NCBI GenBank assembly: GCA_014655195.1
Contig: BNBH01000009.1
Location: 78,430 to 142,429, forward strand
Length of the DNA stretch: 64,000 nt
Direction: 5' to 3'
Source: Streptomyces cellulosae
GTDB lineage: Bacteria > Actinomycetota > Actinomycetes > Streptomycetales > Streptomycetaceae
Program-made: the position numbers and the translations under genes
In this document: in pieces, positions 37,743 through 45,308 of the stretch
How the letters are laid out: every line of letters starts with the position of its first letter
Position numbering within the stretch: position 1 is the first letter of the stretch
Notes under the pieces: generated by a model
The model's input: only the letters and a program-made list of their open reading frames with translations
Databases searched by the model: none
What the model was told of the DNA's origin: nothing

Positions 37743-38732
37743 ATGACCGACACGACTGCTCAGAGCACCACCGGCGCAGTGGCCGCCGGCCTCGCCACCA
37801 TCGCCGCCGACGGCACCGTCCTCGACACCTGGTTCCCGGCCCCCGAGCTCGCCGCCGAGCCGGGCCCGTCCGGCACGGAGCGGCTCTCCGCCGAGCAGGC
37901 GGCGAAGCTGCTCGGCGGCGGCGCCACCGCCGCGGTCGGGCCGGACCCGCGCCGGGGCGTCGAGGTCGTCGCGGTCCGCACGGTCATCTCCTCCCTGGAC
38001 GCCAAGCCGGTCGACGCGCACGACGTCTACCTGCGCCTCCACCTGCTCTCCCACCGCCTGGTGAAGCCGCACGGCCAGAACCTGGACGGCATCTTCGCCC
38101 ACCTCGCCAACGTCGCCTGGACCTCGCTCGGCCCGGTCGCCGTGGACGAGCTGGAGAAGGTGCGGCTCAACGCGCGTGCCGAGGGCCTGCACCTCCAGGT
38201 GACCTCCGTGGACAAGTTCCCCCGCATGACGGACTACGTGGCGCCCAAGGGCGTGCGCATCGCCGACGCCGACCGCGTCCGCCTCGGCGCGCACCTCGCC
38301 GAGGGCACCACCGTGATGCACGAGGGTTTCGTCAACTTCAACGCCGGCACGCTCGGCACGTCGATGGTCGAGGGCCGCATCTCGGCGGGCGTCGTCGTCG
38401 GCGACGGCTCCGACATCGGCGGCGGCGCGTCCACGATGGGCACCCTGTCGGGCGGCGGCAACGTCCGCATCTCCATCGGCGAGCGGTGCCTGGTCGGCGC
38501 GGAGGCGGGCGTGGGCATCGCCCTCGGCGACGAGTGCGTGGTCGAGGCCGGCCTCTACGTCACCGCCGGCACCCGGGTCACTCTTCCGGACGGCCAGGTC
38601 GTCAAGGCCCGCGAACTCTCCGGCGCCTCCAACATCCTCTTCCGCCGCAACTCGGAAACGGGCCGCGTGGAGGCCCGCCCGAACAACGCGGTGTGGGGCG
38701 GGTTGAACGAGGTGCTGCACAGCCACAACTGA
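37743..38732 (+). CDS. dapD: 2,3,4,5-tetrahydropyridine-2,6-dicarboxylate N-succinyltransferase
   Basis: A 329-residue enzyme of lysine and diaminopimelate synthesis that succinylates tetrahydrodipicolinate. It is the actinobacterial DapD class: an N-terminal domain, a left-handed beta-helix from about 170 ([40 protein letters not shown]), and the C-terminal [22 protein letters not shown] block. ATG at 37743 has no ribosome-binding site, but a -10 box lies 6 nt upstream, consistent with a leaderless mRNA. Confidence 0.95.
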   Translation: MTDTTAQSTTGAVAAGLATIAADGTVLDTWFPAPELAAEPGPSGTERLSAEQAAKLLGGGATAAVGPDPRRGVEVVAVRTVISSLDAKPVDAHDVYLRLHLLSHRLVKPHGQNLDGIFAHLANVAWTSLGPVAVDELEKVRLNARAEGLHLQVTSVDKFPRMTDYVAPKGVRIADADRVRLGAHLAEGTTVMHEGFVNFNAGTLGTSMVEGRISAGVVVGDGSDIGGGASTMGTLSGGGNVRISIGERCLVGAEAGVGIALGDECVVEAGLYVTAGTRVTLPDGQVVKARELSGASNILFRRNSETGRVEARPNNAVWGGLNEVLHSHN

Positions 38733-38824
38733 TCACCGGCGGCCGTGACCTGCGGTCGCCTTGTCGATCAACGTCCTGACCTGCTGCTGAGCTGTCGGCA
38801 GTTGTCGGCGCCGGTCATCGTTGA

Positions 38825-38862
38825 GCGCCCTTCCACGGCCCGAGGACGGCCCGGGAGGGCGC
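38825..38862 (+). terminator. Possible dapD terminator
   Basis: GCGCCCT (38825-38831) pairs with AGGGCGC (38856-38862) across a 24-nt loop that has its own short inverted repeats. It lies 93 nt after dapD. Weaker than the other hairpins in this window. Confidence 0.4.
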
Positions 38863-39008
38863 TTCTGTCGACCAGACTGATCACCCCCTGCTGCAAGACC
38901 TGGCACAGGTCGACCGCCGGATTCGGCACCGCCGACACCGTCGTGCATACGTCCGGCTCGGTGCGTCGTGGCCGACCTGTGCCGGCGCGAGGCGGCGTTC
39001 GCCCGGCG

Positions 39009-39185
39009 TCACTTCCCGCTGTAGACGGGGAAGGCGCTGTGGTCGCCGTGGTCCACGTCGCGCAGACCCCGAAGAGCCTCCATGTCCGCGTCCGAAATCT
39101 CGAAGCCGACCTCGGCGTTGGACCGCATGTGGTCGGGGTTCGCCGTCTTGGGCAGCGACACCGTGCCCGGCTGGAGGGTGTAGCG
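39009..39185 (-). pseudogene. C-terminal remnant of an aldo/keto reductase
   Basis: Fifty-eight codons plus TGA read without interruption on the minus strand. They encode the end of an aldo/keto reductase: LPKTANPDHMRSNAEVGFEI, then SDADMEALRGLRD and a final FPVYSGK. The NADPH-binding strand and the rest of the barrel (over 200 residues) are missing; upstream sequence in all frames shows no reductase. This is a decayed gene or the scar of a deletion. The rest of the 517-bp gap 38733-39249 holds only a weak hairpin. Confidence 0.8.
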
Positions 39186-39249
39186 GCTTCGGCCGGCGGG
39201 CTGATCTCGGCCCGGTCGTTGTCCGTGGCGTGTGTTTCACTCTCCGGTC

Positions 39250-40215
39250 ATGGACGAACGGGAACTGCTCGACGACGTCGCCTCCTTGGTTCGGTCCGAT
39301 GGGCCGGAGCTGGTCTGTGGGTGGGGCGGGCACGGGGTGGGGCATGTGTGTCTGGCGGTTTCCGGCGGGGTTGAGCTGAGCGCTCTCGTCGAGCGGTTCA
39401 GCCGGCGGTACGGGCAGTCGCGGAATCTCGTCATGGGTGGGTACGCCGATCCGAAGGTGAGTGAGAAGACCGGGCTGCCGCTTCTCGCTCCCTTCGACGA
39501 CGGGGATCTGGTCGAGATGCGTGCGTGGGCGTTCGGGCATCGGTGGATCGGGTGCGGGTCGGTACGGGGCGAGTCGTTGGTCGTGGTCGTGGCGGAGCGG
39601 GATGCTCCGCCCGCGGATGAACCGGCGGAGGAAGTCGTTCGGGTCGCCTCGCCTCGCACGCGCCCGGACGGCCGTCGTACCTGGGTGCGGCGTCTGATCG
39701 ATCTGACCAGGTGGGAACCGCTCGGGCTCTCCGTCGACTGGGCGGCGGTGGAGGGAGAGTTGGGGGTTTCGCTGCCGGCGGACTACAAGGAGCTCGCCTC
39801 GGCGTTCGGCGGTGGCGTCTTCAGTGATGACACCGTCTCCTTCCTGGGGTGCGGCCCCAGCGTCTCGTTCGACCTGCTCACGCCGTGGCGGGCCGGCCTG
39901 TCGGTCGACCGGGGTACCACGGTCGGGCCGTACGAGGAATACGCGCCGGGCGGCAAGGGGGTCGTCACGTGGGGCTCCACCGAGTGGGGCGATCAGTACT
40001 GCTGGTTGCTTGACGCCGAGCGGCCGGGCGACTGTCCCGTCCTCGCCCGGTCCCACGACCCCGGACCCTGGTACCGGTACGACGACATGTCCACGTCCGA
40101 GTTCCTCTACCGCATCCTCGCCGACGCGGATTTCCAGCCCTTCGGCATTGCCCGGTACGAACTCGGCGCGACCTTCGTGCCCGGCACCCACGGCGACGGC
40201 GCAGAGGCCCTGTGA
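39250..40215 (+). CDS. SUKH (SMI1/KNR4)-domain protein with an N-terminal extension
   Basis: A 321-residue protein. Residues about 155-300 form a SUKH domain: WAAVEGELGVSLPADYKELASAFGGGVF is the classic entry motif. SUKH proteins are frequent immunity partners of polymorphic toxins. The first 125 residues are a separate, unrecognised domain (GGVELSALVERFSRRYG, RAWAFGHRWIGCGSVRGESLVVVVAER). ATG at 39250 is preferred over an upstream GTG. Codon use here is less GC-biased at third positions than in neighbouring core genes, which hints at recent acquisition. A VOC protein and a second SUKH protein follow. Confidence 0.8.
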   Translation: MDERELLDDVASLVRSDGPELVCGWGGHGVGHVCLAVSGGVELSALVERFSRRYGQSRNLVMGGYADPKVSEKTGLPLLAPFDDGDLVEMRAWAFGHRWIGCGSVRGESLVVVVAERDAPPADEPAEEVVRVASPRTRPDGRRTWVRRLIDLTRWEPLGLSVDWAAVEGELGVSLPADYKELASAFGGGVFSDDTVSFLGCGPSVSFDLLTPWRAGLSVDRGTTVGPYEEYAPGGKGVVTWGSTEWGDQYCWLLDAERPGDCPVLARSHDPGPWYRYDDMSTSEFLYRILADADFQPFGIARYELGATFVPGTHGDGAEAL

Positions 40216-40227
40216 CACCATCGCCGC

Positions 40228-40638
40228 ATGCTGCGACTCACCGACTTCATCATCGACTGTCCCGACACCATGGAGCTCGCGGGGTTCTACTCCGCAGTGA
40301 CGGGGCGGCCCGTGAAGAAGGGCAGTACCGCGGACTGGGCCGGGATCCGTTTCGGGGAGATCGAGTTGGCCTTCTTCCGCGTCGACGACCACCGGGCTCC
40401 TCAGTGGCCCGACACCGAGCATCCCAAGCAGTTCCACCTCGACTTCGAAGTCGACGACATCGACGCCGAGCAGGCTCGGGTGACCGGGCTCGGGGCCACG
40501 CTGCGCAAGGACTTCGTCGGGCCCGAAGGGTACGGGTGGCGGATCTTCACCGACCCCGTCGGGCACCCCTTCTGCCTGTGCCGCAACAAGGGCGTCGTCT
40601 GGACCGACGAGGGGCCGGTCTGGCCCGGGCGGGACTGA
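40228..40638 (+). CDS. VOC-family (glyoxalase-like) protein
   Basis: A 136-residue two-repeat VOC protein. The strand and helix order (LRLTDFIIDCPDTMELAGFYSAVTG, then FHLDFEVDDIDAEQARVTGLGA and WRIFTDPVGHPFCLC) matches the glyoxalase/bleomycin-resistance/dioxygenase fold. His and Glu positions suitable for metal binding are present only in part, so the activity is unknown. It starts 12 nt after the first SUKH gene and stops 6 nt before the second, suggesting one operon. Confidence 0.85.
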   Translation: MLRLTDFIIDCPDTMELAGFYSAVTGRPVKKGSTADWAGIRFGEIELAFFRVDDHRAPQWPDTEHPKQFHLDFEVDDIDAEQARVTGLGATLRKDFVGPEGYGWRIFTDPVGHPFCLCRNKGVVWTDEGPVWPGRD

Positions 40639-40644
40639 GCGGGC

Positions 40645-41034
40645 GTGGACGAGGCCGCGCTGAGGGACGCGGAGCGGCGGCTCGGGCGGCGGCTGCCGGG
40701 GTCTTTGGCCGACGTGCTGCGGGAGAACGGCGGCGTCGTCGACGCGTACGGGACCGACGTCGTGTGGCCGCTCGAGCGCATCGTCGAGGAGAACCTGTTG
40801 TTCTGGTCCGGGGAGGCGTTCGCCGGGCTCCGCATGCCCTTCGACCCGCTGCTGTTCTTCGGGGACAACGGCGGGGGCGACCAGTTCGCCCTCGTCGTAC
40901 GGCCCGAACGGAACGACGTCTTCGTGTGGGAGCACGAGACGGACAGCCGGGTGTGGGTCGCCGGGACGATCGACGAGTACCTTCGGCGCGCCCTCGCCGA
41001 GGACGGGGACGCCGGCGGGGACTGGTGGCGGTAG
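40645..41034 (+). CDS. Small SUKH (SMI1/KNR4)-domain protein
   Basis: A 129-residue single-domain protein. DAERRLGRRLPGSLADVLRENGGVV is the SUKH entry helix and loop, followed by the LLFFGDNGGGDQFALV core and the RVWVAGTIDEYL C-terminal helix. GTG start at 40645, 6 nt after the VOC gene. It is the second SUKH protein within 1.8 kb. Both may be immunity proteins that have lost, or never had, a local toxin. Confidence 0.85.
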   Translation: MDEAALRDAERRLGRRLPGSLADVLRENGGVVDAYGTDVVWPLERIVEENLLFWSGEAFAGLRMPFDPLLFFGDNGGGDQFALVVRPERNDVFVWEHETDSRVWVAGTIDEYLRRALAEDGDAGGDWWR

Positions 41035-41167
41035 GCGGCGCGCGGTAGTCGCTCCTCGTACGGGTTGCTTTCCGTGACCTTGGGGTCGTTTTGGCAGATG
41101 AACGGGTGGACACAGGGTCCGATCAGACGTCAAGGCGACTGACTGTGCACGAAGATGGGGACGGGCG

Positions 41168-41407
41168 ATGACCGACAAGTGGGTGCGGAGCGTGCTGCGC
41201 TGCGTGATCGGCATGATGGGGGTGGCCGCCATGCTGATGCTCTGCGGCAGCCTGGCGGGTACCGCGTACGCCGACGAGACGACCAGCGGGTCGAAGAACG
41301 GGCCCCGGGTGGGGCTGGTGAACGCCGACCTCGGGCAGGTCGACGACCCGGCCGAGGACGTGCTGGAGCACGTTCTGCTGTTCAGCGACGGGCAGTTGTG
41401 GAACTGA
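41168..41407 (+). CDS. Small secreted protein of unknown function
   Basis: A 79-residue precursor: basic N terminus, hydrophobic core IGMMGVAAMLMLCGSLAGTAYA, likely cleavage after AYA near residue 35, then a 44-residue acidic mature peptide (DETTSGSKNGPRVGLVNADLGQVDDPAEDVLEHVLLF...). No motif was recognised. ATG at 41168 is followed immediately by MTDKW. The 3' end overlaps the convergent DapA-like gene by 26 bp. It could be a small exported cell-surface or signalling peptide; this is speculation. Confidence 0.7.
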   Translation: MTDKWVRSVLRCVIGMMGVAAMLMLCGSLAGTAYADETTSGSKNGPRVGLVNADLGQVDDPAEDVLEHVLLFSDGQLWN

Positions 41408-42296
41408 CGTCCGTCAGCACCTCGTAGGTCTCCCGCAGGGCGGCCGTCGTGCGCGGGTCCGCCGGGCGTAGGGGCGGGCGGACCGGGCCCGAGGGGAGGC
41501 CAAGGGCGGGGAGCAGAGCCTTGGCCGTGACCGTGCCGGGCAGGCCGCCCGCCATCATCGCCTCGATCAGCGGCGTCAGCCGGTGCTGGAGGCGCACAGC
41601 CTCCGCCGTGTCGCCCGTGTCGAAGGCGTCGAGGACCGAACGCACCGCGGACGGGGCCACGTTGGCCACCGTGCTGACACACCCCGCGCCGCCCACCGCG
41701 TACAGCGCCAGATTGTGCTCGTCGCAGCCCGCGTAGTACGCCAGGTCCGTGCGGGCCATCACCTTCTGCGCCGCCAAGAAGTCGTTGCCGCAGTCCTTCA
41801 CCGCCACGATGCGCGGATGCTCGGCCAGGCGGAGCAGCGTGTCCGGCTCGACGCGGACCCCGGTGCGGGCCGGGATGTCGTAGAGGACCACGGGGAGGCC
41901 CGTCGCGTCGGCGGTCTCACGGAAGTACGCCTCGACCGCGTCCTGCGGCGGGCGGCTGTAGTACGGGGCGACCAGCAGCAGGGCGTCGGCGCCCGCCTCC
42001 TCGGCCTCGCGTGCCAGGGCGGCGGTGTGGGCGGTGTCGGGGGTGCCGACGCCGGCGACCAGCGTGGCCCGGGTGCCCACGGCCTCCCGTACGGCCGTGA
42101 CCAGTGACCGCTTCTCCGCGTCCGTCGTCGTCGGGGACTCCCCGGTCGTGCCGGACAGCACCAGGCCGTCGCAGCCCTGGCCGACCAGATGGTCGGCGAG
42201 GCGCTGAGCGCCGTCCAGGTCCAGCGCGCCCGAGGCGGTGAAGGGGGTGATCATCGCGCACAGCGTGCGGCCGAGGGAGGGAGGGGTGCTCGTCAT
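41382..42296 (-). CDS. DapA/NAL-family aldolase (4-hydroxy-tetrahydrodipicolinate synthase-like)
   Basis: A 304-residue TIM-barrel lyase. The Schiff-base Lys is Lys167 in IVAVKDCGND, the catalytic Tyr is Tyr139 in VVLYDIPARTGV with Arg144, and the pyruvate loop LSGTTGESPTT is at 48-58. All residues of dihydrodipicolinate synthase are present. Whether it is the lysine-pathway enzyme or a related pyruvate aldolase is not decided by sequence; dapD lies 2.7 kb away, but not in one operon. ATG at 42296 with GGAGGGAGGGG near it on the template strand only, so the start is moderately sure. Confidence 0.85.
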   Translation of the reverse strand: MTSTPPSLGRTLCAMITPFTASGALDLDGAQRLADHLVGQGCDGLVLSGTTGESPTTTDAEKRSLVTAVREAVGTRATLVAGVGTPDTAHTAALAREAEEAGADALLLVAPYYSRPPQDAVEAYFRETADATGLPVVLYDIPARTGVRVEPDTLLRLAEHPRIVAVKDCGNDFLAAQKVMARTDLAYYAGCDEHNLALYAVGGAGCVSTVANVAPSAVRSVLDAFDTGDTAEAVRLQHRLTPLIEAMMAGGLPGTVTAKALLPALGLPSGPVRPPLRPADPRTTAALRETYEVLTDVSSTTARR

Positions 42297-42345
42297 GGGA
42301 GTAGTGTCGGTCCGACGACCATGAAGGTCCACTTACATTTCTTCA

Positions 42346-42373
42346 TTGATATGCGTAAGCATTGCTTTATGGA
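42346..42373 (+). promoter_or_regulatory. Candidate promoter for the holin-like/DUF3618 operon
   Basis: TTGATA (42346-42351) and TATGGA (42368-42373) are 16 nt apart in an unusually AT-rich patch. ATGC-GTAA-GCAT (42351-42362), a small inverted repeat, lies in the spacer. The patch is shared with the divergent DapA-like gene. Confidence 0.45.
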
Positions 42374-42426
42374 TAGTGCGGAGCGCGCGGGGGTACTCGG
42401 GTGACCCCACCGAGAGGAGGCGCACC

Positions 42427-42843
42427 GTGGCCGGAACCATCCAACAACGGCCCGTCCGCGACGAGCACAGCGTCGGCGAGCTCGTCGGCCAGGCCACCGA
42501 ACAGATCTCGCGACTCGCACGGCAGGAAGTGGCGCTCGCCAAGGAGGAACTGGCGGAGAAGGGGCGCCGGGCCGGAGTCGGCGGAGGGATGCTGGGAGCG
42601 GCGGGAGCGTTCGGTTACGCGGGGCTGCTCGCGCTGGCCGCCACGGGAATCGCCGCACTCGACCTGGTGCTGCCGCTGTGGGCGGCGGCACTCGTCATCA
42701 CGGGCGTGCTGTTCCTGATCGCCGGCGTGCTCGCGCTCGCCGGACGCGGACAGCTGCGCCGGGCCACGCCGCCCAAGCCGGAGCGGACGCTGGGCAGCGT
42801 GAAGGCCGACGTCGAGGAGATCAAGGGAAGGGCACACCGATGA
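42427..42843 (+). CDS. Phage-holin-family (DUF1469) membrane protein
   Basis: A 138-residue protein with an amphipathic N-terminal helix (SVGELVGQATEQISRLARQEVALAKEELAEK), two transmembrane helices (about 45-70 and 77-100) and a charged tail with LGSVKADVEEIKG. This pattern defines the putative holin-superfamily III proteins found widely in actinobacteria; the true role is unknown and not phage-specific. GTG at 42427 follows GAGAGGAGG. The stop overlaps the DUF3618 gene by 4 nt. Confidence 0.85.
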   Translation: MAGTIQQRPVRDEHSVGELVGQATEQISRLARQEVALAKEELAEKGRRAGVGGGMLGAAGAFGYAGLLALAATGIAALDLVLPLWAAALVITGVLFLIAGVLALAGRGQLRRATPPKPERTLGSVKADVEEIKGRAHR

Positions 42844-43199
42844 CGCACGACGTGAGGGGCTCGGCGTCCTCGTCGGGAGCCCACGTGGACGCCGGCAGCG
42901 AGAAGGCGCGCGGGGCCAAGGGCCCGGACGAGCTGCGCCGGGAGATCGAGCGCACCCGGCACGAACTCGGCGACACCGTCGAGGAACTGGCCGGGAAGAT
43001 GGACGTCAAGGCACGCGCCAGGGCGCGCGCCGACGAGCTGAAGGACCGGGCCGGCGCGATGAGCGTGCAGATGCGCAGCAGCGCCGCGCACGCAGGTGAG
43101 GTCGGCAAGCAGCACCGCACGCAGCTGATGGCCGCCGCGGGCGCGCTGGTGATGCTGGCCGTGGGCGCGGTGGTGATGGTGCAGCGCCGCCACCACTGA
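42840..43199 (+). CDS. DUF3618-family membrane-anchored protein
   Basis: A 119-residue protein with the DUF3618 motif PDELRREIERTRHELGDTVEELAGKMDVKARAR near 28-62 and one C-terminal helix (LMAAAGALVMLAVGAVVMV) ending in basic residues. Its pairing with a holin-family protein is standard in actinobacteria and suggests a joint envelope function. ATG at 42840 overlaps the previous stop (ATGA). Confidence 0.88.
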   Translation: MTHDVRGSASSSGAHVDAGSEKARGAKGPDELRREIERTRHELGDTVEELAGKMDVKARARARADELKDRAGAMSVQMRSSAAHAGEVGKQHRTQLMAAAGALVMLAVGAVVMVQRRHH

Positions 43200-43223
43200 G
43201 CGGGCGCACCACGAAACGGCTGA

Positions 43224-43251
43224 GGACGGGAGCGGACATCCGCTCCCGTCC
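43224..43251. terminator. Bidirectional terminator hairpin
   Basis: A perfect 12-bp stem (43224-43235 with 43240-43251) with a 4-nt loop lies between the DUF3618 gene (plus) and the convergent nuclease gene (minus), serving both. Confidence 0.88.
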
Positions 43252-43269
43252 CCATCTCCTACACGGCCG

Positions 43270-45099
43270 TCATGGCTTGAAACGCAGCACCTGCGGGTCG
43301 TGGTCGCTGATCTGGTCGTGGAACTCCGCGTTGACGTGCACGCTGTCGTAGCTGAACGAGCACTGGCGGCGGATCGACGGGCTGATCAGGATCTGGTCCA
43401 GCGCCTGGCTGTTGCCCTGGTACACGTACGAGTAACGCTCCGACGCGGGCAGCGACTTGACCGCCGACCAGAGCACGCCGTCGCCCTCCATGATCCGGGT
43501 GGTGCGGGAGAACTCGAAGTCGTTGATGTCGCCGAGCGCCACCACCGCCGCGTTCTTCTGCGCCTTGAGGATCTTCGCCGTGAAGTCGTGGACCTCCTGC
43601 GCCTGGAGGTGGCGCTGCGTCTCCGAGCTGCGCACCGGCGGCTGGTACTGCGAGGTCAGGCCCTGGTCGCCGCCCTTGGACGAGAAGTGGTTGGCGATCA
43701 CGATGACCGTGCGGCCGCGGAAGACGAACTCGCCGGCCAGCGGCTTGCGGCTGTTCTCGAACGCCGCCGAGTCCGGGGCGATCCGGCCGGGCGACAGGGT
43801 CAGGGCGGCCTTGCCGCGCACCTTGACCACGTCGGTCGCCGTGGTGGCGTCGCCGCCGGGCCGGTCGGTGAAGGACACCCGCTCCGGGTTGAACAGGAAC
43901 GCCTGGCGGATGTTGCCGCCCGGCTCGCCGCCGTCCTTCTTGTCGGCCGGGTCGACCGCGCGCCAGTCGTAGCGCGGGCCGCCGGCCGCCTCGATGGCGT
44001 CGATCAGCTTCGCCAGTGTGACGTCGGCGGCGACCGTGCCGTCGTCCGTGGCGCCGTTGTTGTCCTGGATCTCCTCCAGCGACACGATGTCGGGCGAGGA
44101 CAGGCTGTGCACGATCGCCTCGGCGTGCGCGGCGAACGTGTCGTCCGACGGGTCGAGGTTCTCCACGTTGTACGTGGCTATCGTCAGCTCGGAGCGGTGC
44201 TGCGCGCGGGTCGTCTCGCGCTTCGTGCCGCCCGCCTCCAGCGTGCCGAGCTCGCTCGCGACCAGGGTGTAGCCGCCGTACTGGTTGTAGTCCAGCGGGC
44301 CCGTGGTGGCGCCCGCGAGGACGTCGCCGACGTTCGCGTCGGGGAAGTCGGCCGCCTTGCCCAGCGACTGGATCTGGATCCGGCCGGTGTTCTGGGAGTC
44401 GTACGAGCCGTACACCGTGCCGCCGCGCCTGTTCCGGTTCTCGTGCGGCTTCACGGTGACCCACAGCTCCGTGTACGGGTCGGTCGCGCCGACCACACGG
44501 GCGTCGGCCACCCGGACGTTCATGCCCTCCAGCGACTCGTACAGGTCGAGGGCGTACGTGCTGGGCCGCAGCGTGAGGGCGTTGACCGAGCCGCCGGCGG
44601 CCTGGTCGCCCTGCGGCGCGTAGGCGGCCGGGACCGTGCGCGCGTCGAGGACCGCCGGGGCCGGGACCGGGTTGCCGCGCGAGACGACCGTGACGGTGGG
44701 CCGGGTGATCTCGGTGACCGACTGGTTGCCGGAGGAGGTCCCGCCGGGCACGTACTCCGAGACCGTGCCGGACACGGAGACCTCGTCGCCCACCGCGACA
44801 CCCTGCGGGGTGGAGCTGGTGAAGACGAACACGCCCTCACTGGAGGCCGGGTCGGCGTCGGGGGCGGGGTCCTGGATCCAGAAGCCGCGGGACGAGCCGT
44901 AGGTACGGATGCCGGTGACGATGCCGGTCACGTCGGTGACCTGCTTCCCGGCGAACGGCGACAGGCGTGTGTCGCCCTGGATGTCGTGGATGCGCACGGA
45001 CGCGGCGTGCGCGGGTGTCGTGAGGACGACGGTGGACGCCGCGGAACACACGGCGGCGACGGTGAGCGCGGCGAGGCGCGCGGTCGGTCTGCTCGGCAA
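43270..45099 (-). CDS. Secreted ExeM/NucH-type extracellular endonuclease
   Basis: A 609-residue secreted nuclease. The signal peptide LAALTVAAVCSAASTVVLTTPAHAA is followed by an OB-fold-like domain (IHDIQGDTRLSPFAGKQVTDVTGIVTG, about 37-160). The C-terminal endonuclease/exonuclease/phosphatase domain starts at LTIATYNVENLDPSDDTF (about 315) and carries VSLEEIQDNNG, VIVIANHFSSKGGDQG, VALGDINDFEFS and SDHDP, all metal or catalytic motifs. TTG at 45099 is selected by a GGAGGGA ribosome-binding site 5 nt upstream; the longer reading adds 31 residues before the signal. It probably degrades extracellular DNA. Confidence 0.9.
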   Translation of the reverse strand: MPSRPTARLAALTVAAVCSAASTVVLTTPAHAASVRIHDIQGDTRLSPFAGKQVTDVTGIVTGIRTYGSSRGFWIQDPAPDADPASSEGVFVFTSSTPQGVAVGDEVSVSGTVSEYVPGGTSSGNQSVTEITRPTVTVVSRGNPVPAPAVLDARTVPAAYAPQGDQAAGGSVNALTLRPSTYALDLYESLEGMNVRVADARVVGATDPYTELWVTVKPHENRNRRGGTVYGSYDSQNTGRIQIQSLGKAADFPDANVGDVLAGATTGPLDYNQYGGYTLVASELGTLEAGGTKRETTRAQHRSELTIATYNVENLDPSDDTFAAHAEAIVHSLSSPDIVSLEEIQDNNGATDDGTVAADVTLAKLIDAIEAAGGPRYDWRAVDPADKKDGGEPGGNIRQAFLFNPERVSFTDRPGGDATTATDVVKVRGKAALTLSPGRIAPDSAAFENSRKPLAGEFVFRGRTVIVIANHFSSKGGDQGLTSQYQPPVRSSETQRHLQAQEVHDFTAKILKAQKNAAVVALGDINDFEFSRTTRIMEGDGVLWSAVKSLPASERYSYVYQGNSQALDQILISPSIRRQCSFSYDSVHVNAEFHDQISDHDPQVLRFKP

Positions 45100-45262
45100 C
45101 GGATTCCCTCCGGGGACCGGAACGAGGGTGGGCGGGTGCGGTGCGGGACACACCCCGTCTACGCGCGTCAATGTCCAGCCTGCCCAAGCCACTTGTCAAG
45201 GTTTCGGCCATGTACGCCGCACGACGCGGAGAGGAAGTGGGCGGCATGGGTGGAAATCCGTC

Positions 45263-45268
45263 TAGGCT
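45263..45268 (+). promoter_or_regulatory. Possible -10 hexamer for the downstream unknown gene
   Basis: TAGGCT lies 40 nt before the ATG at 45309 and fits TANNNT; no clear -35 was found. Confidence 0.3.
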
Positions 45269-45308
45269 GAGCGGGCGAGACGTACAGGCGCCCTAGGAGA
45301 AACAGCCG

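Noticed and set aside
38733..38948. Minus-strand frame ending QLPTAQQQVRTLIDKATAGHGRR as a gene or integrase remnant
   Set aside because: Too short, no recognised motif and no ribosome-binding site; only the nearby reductase fragment is convincing.
42427..43199. Prophage remnant because of the holin-family protein
   Set aside because: Holin-like DUF1469 plus DUF3618 pairs are ordinary chromosomal genes in actinobacteria, and no other phage gene is nearby.
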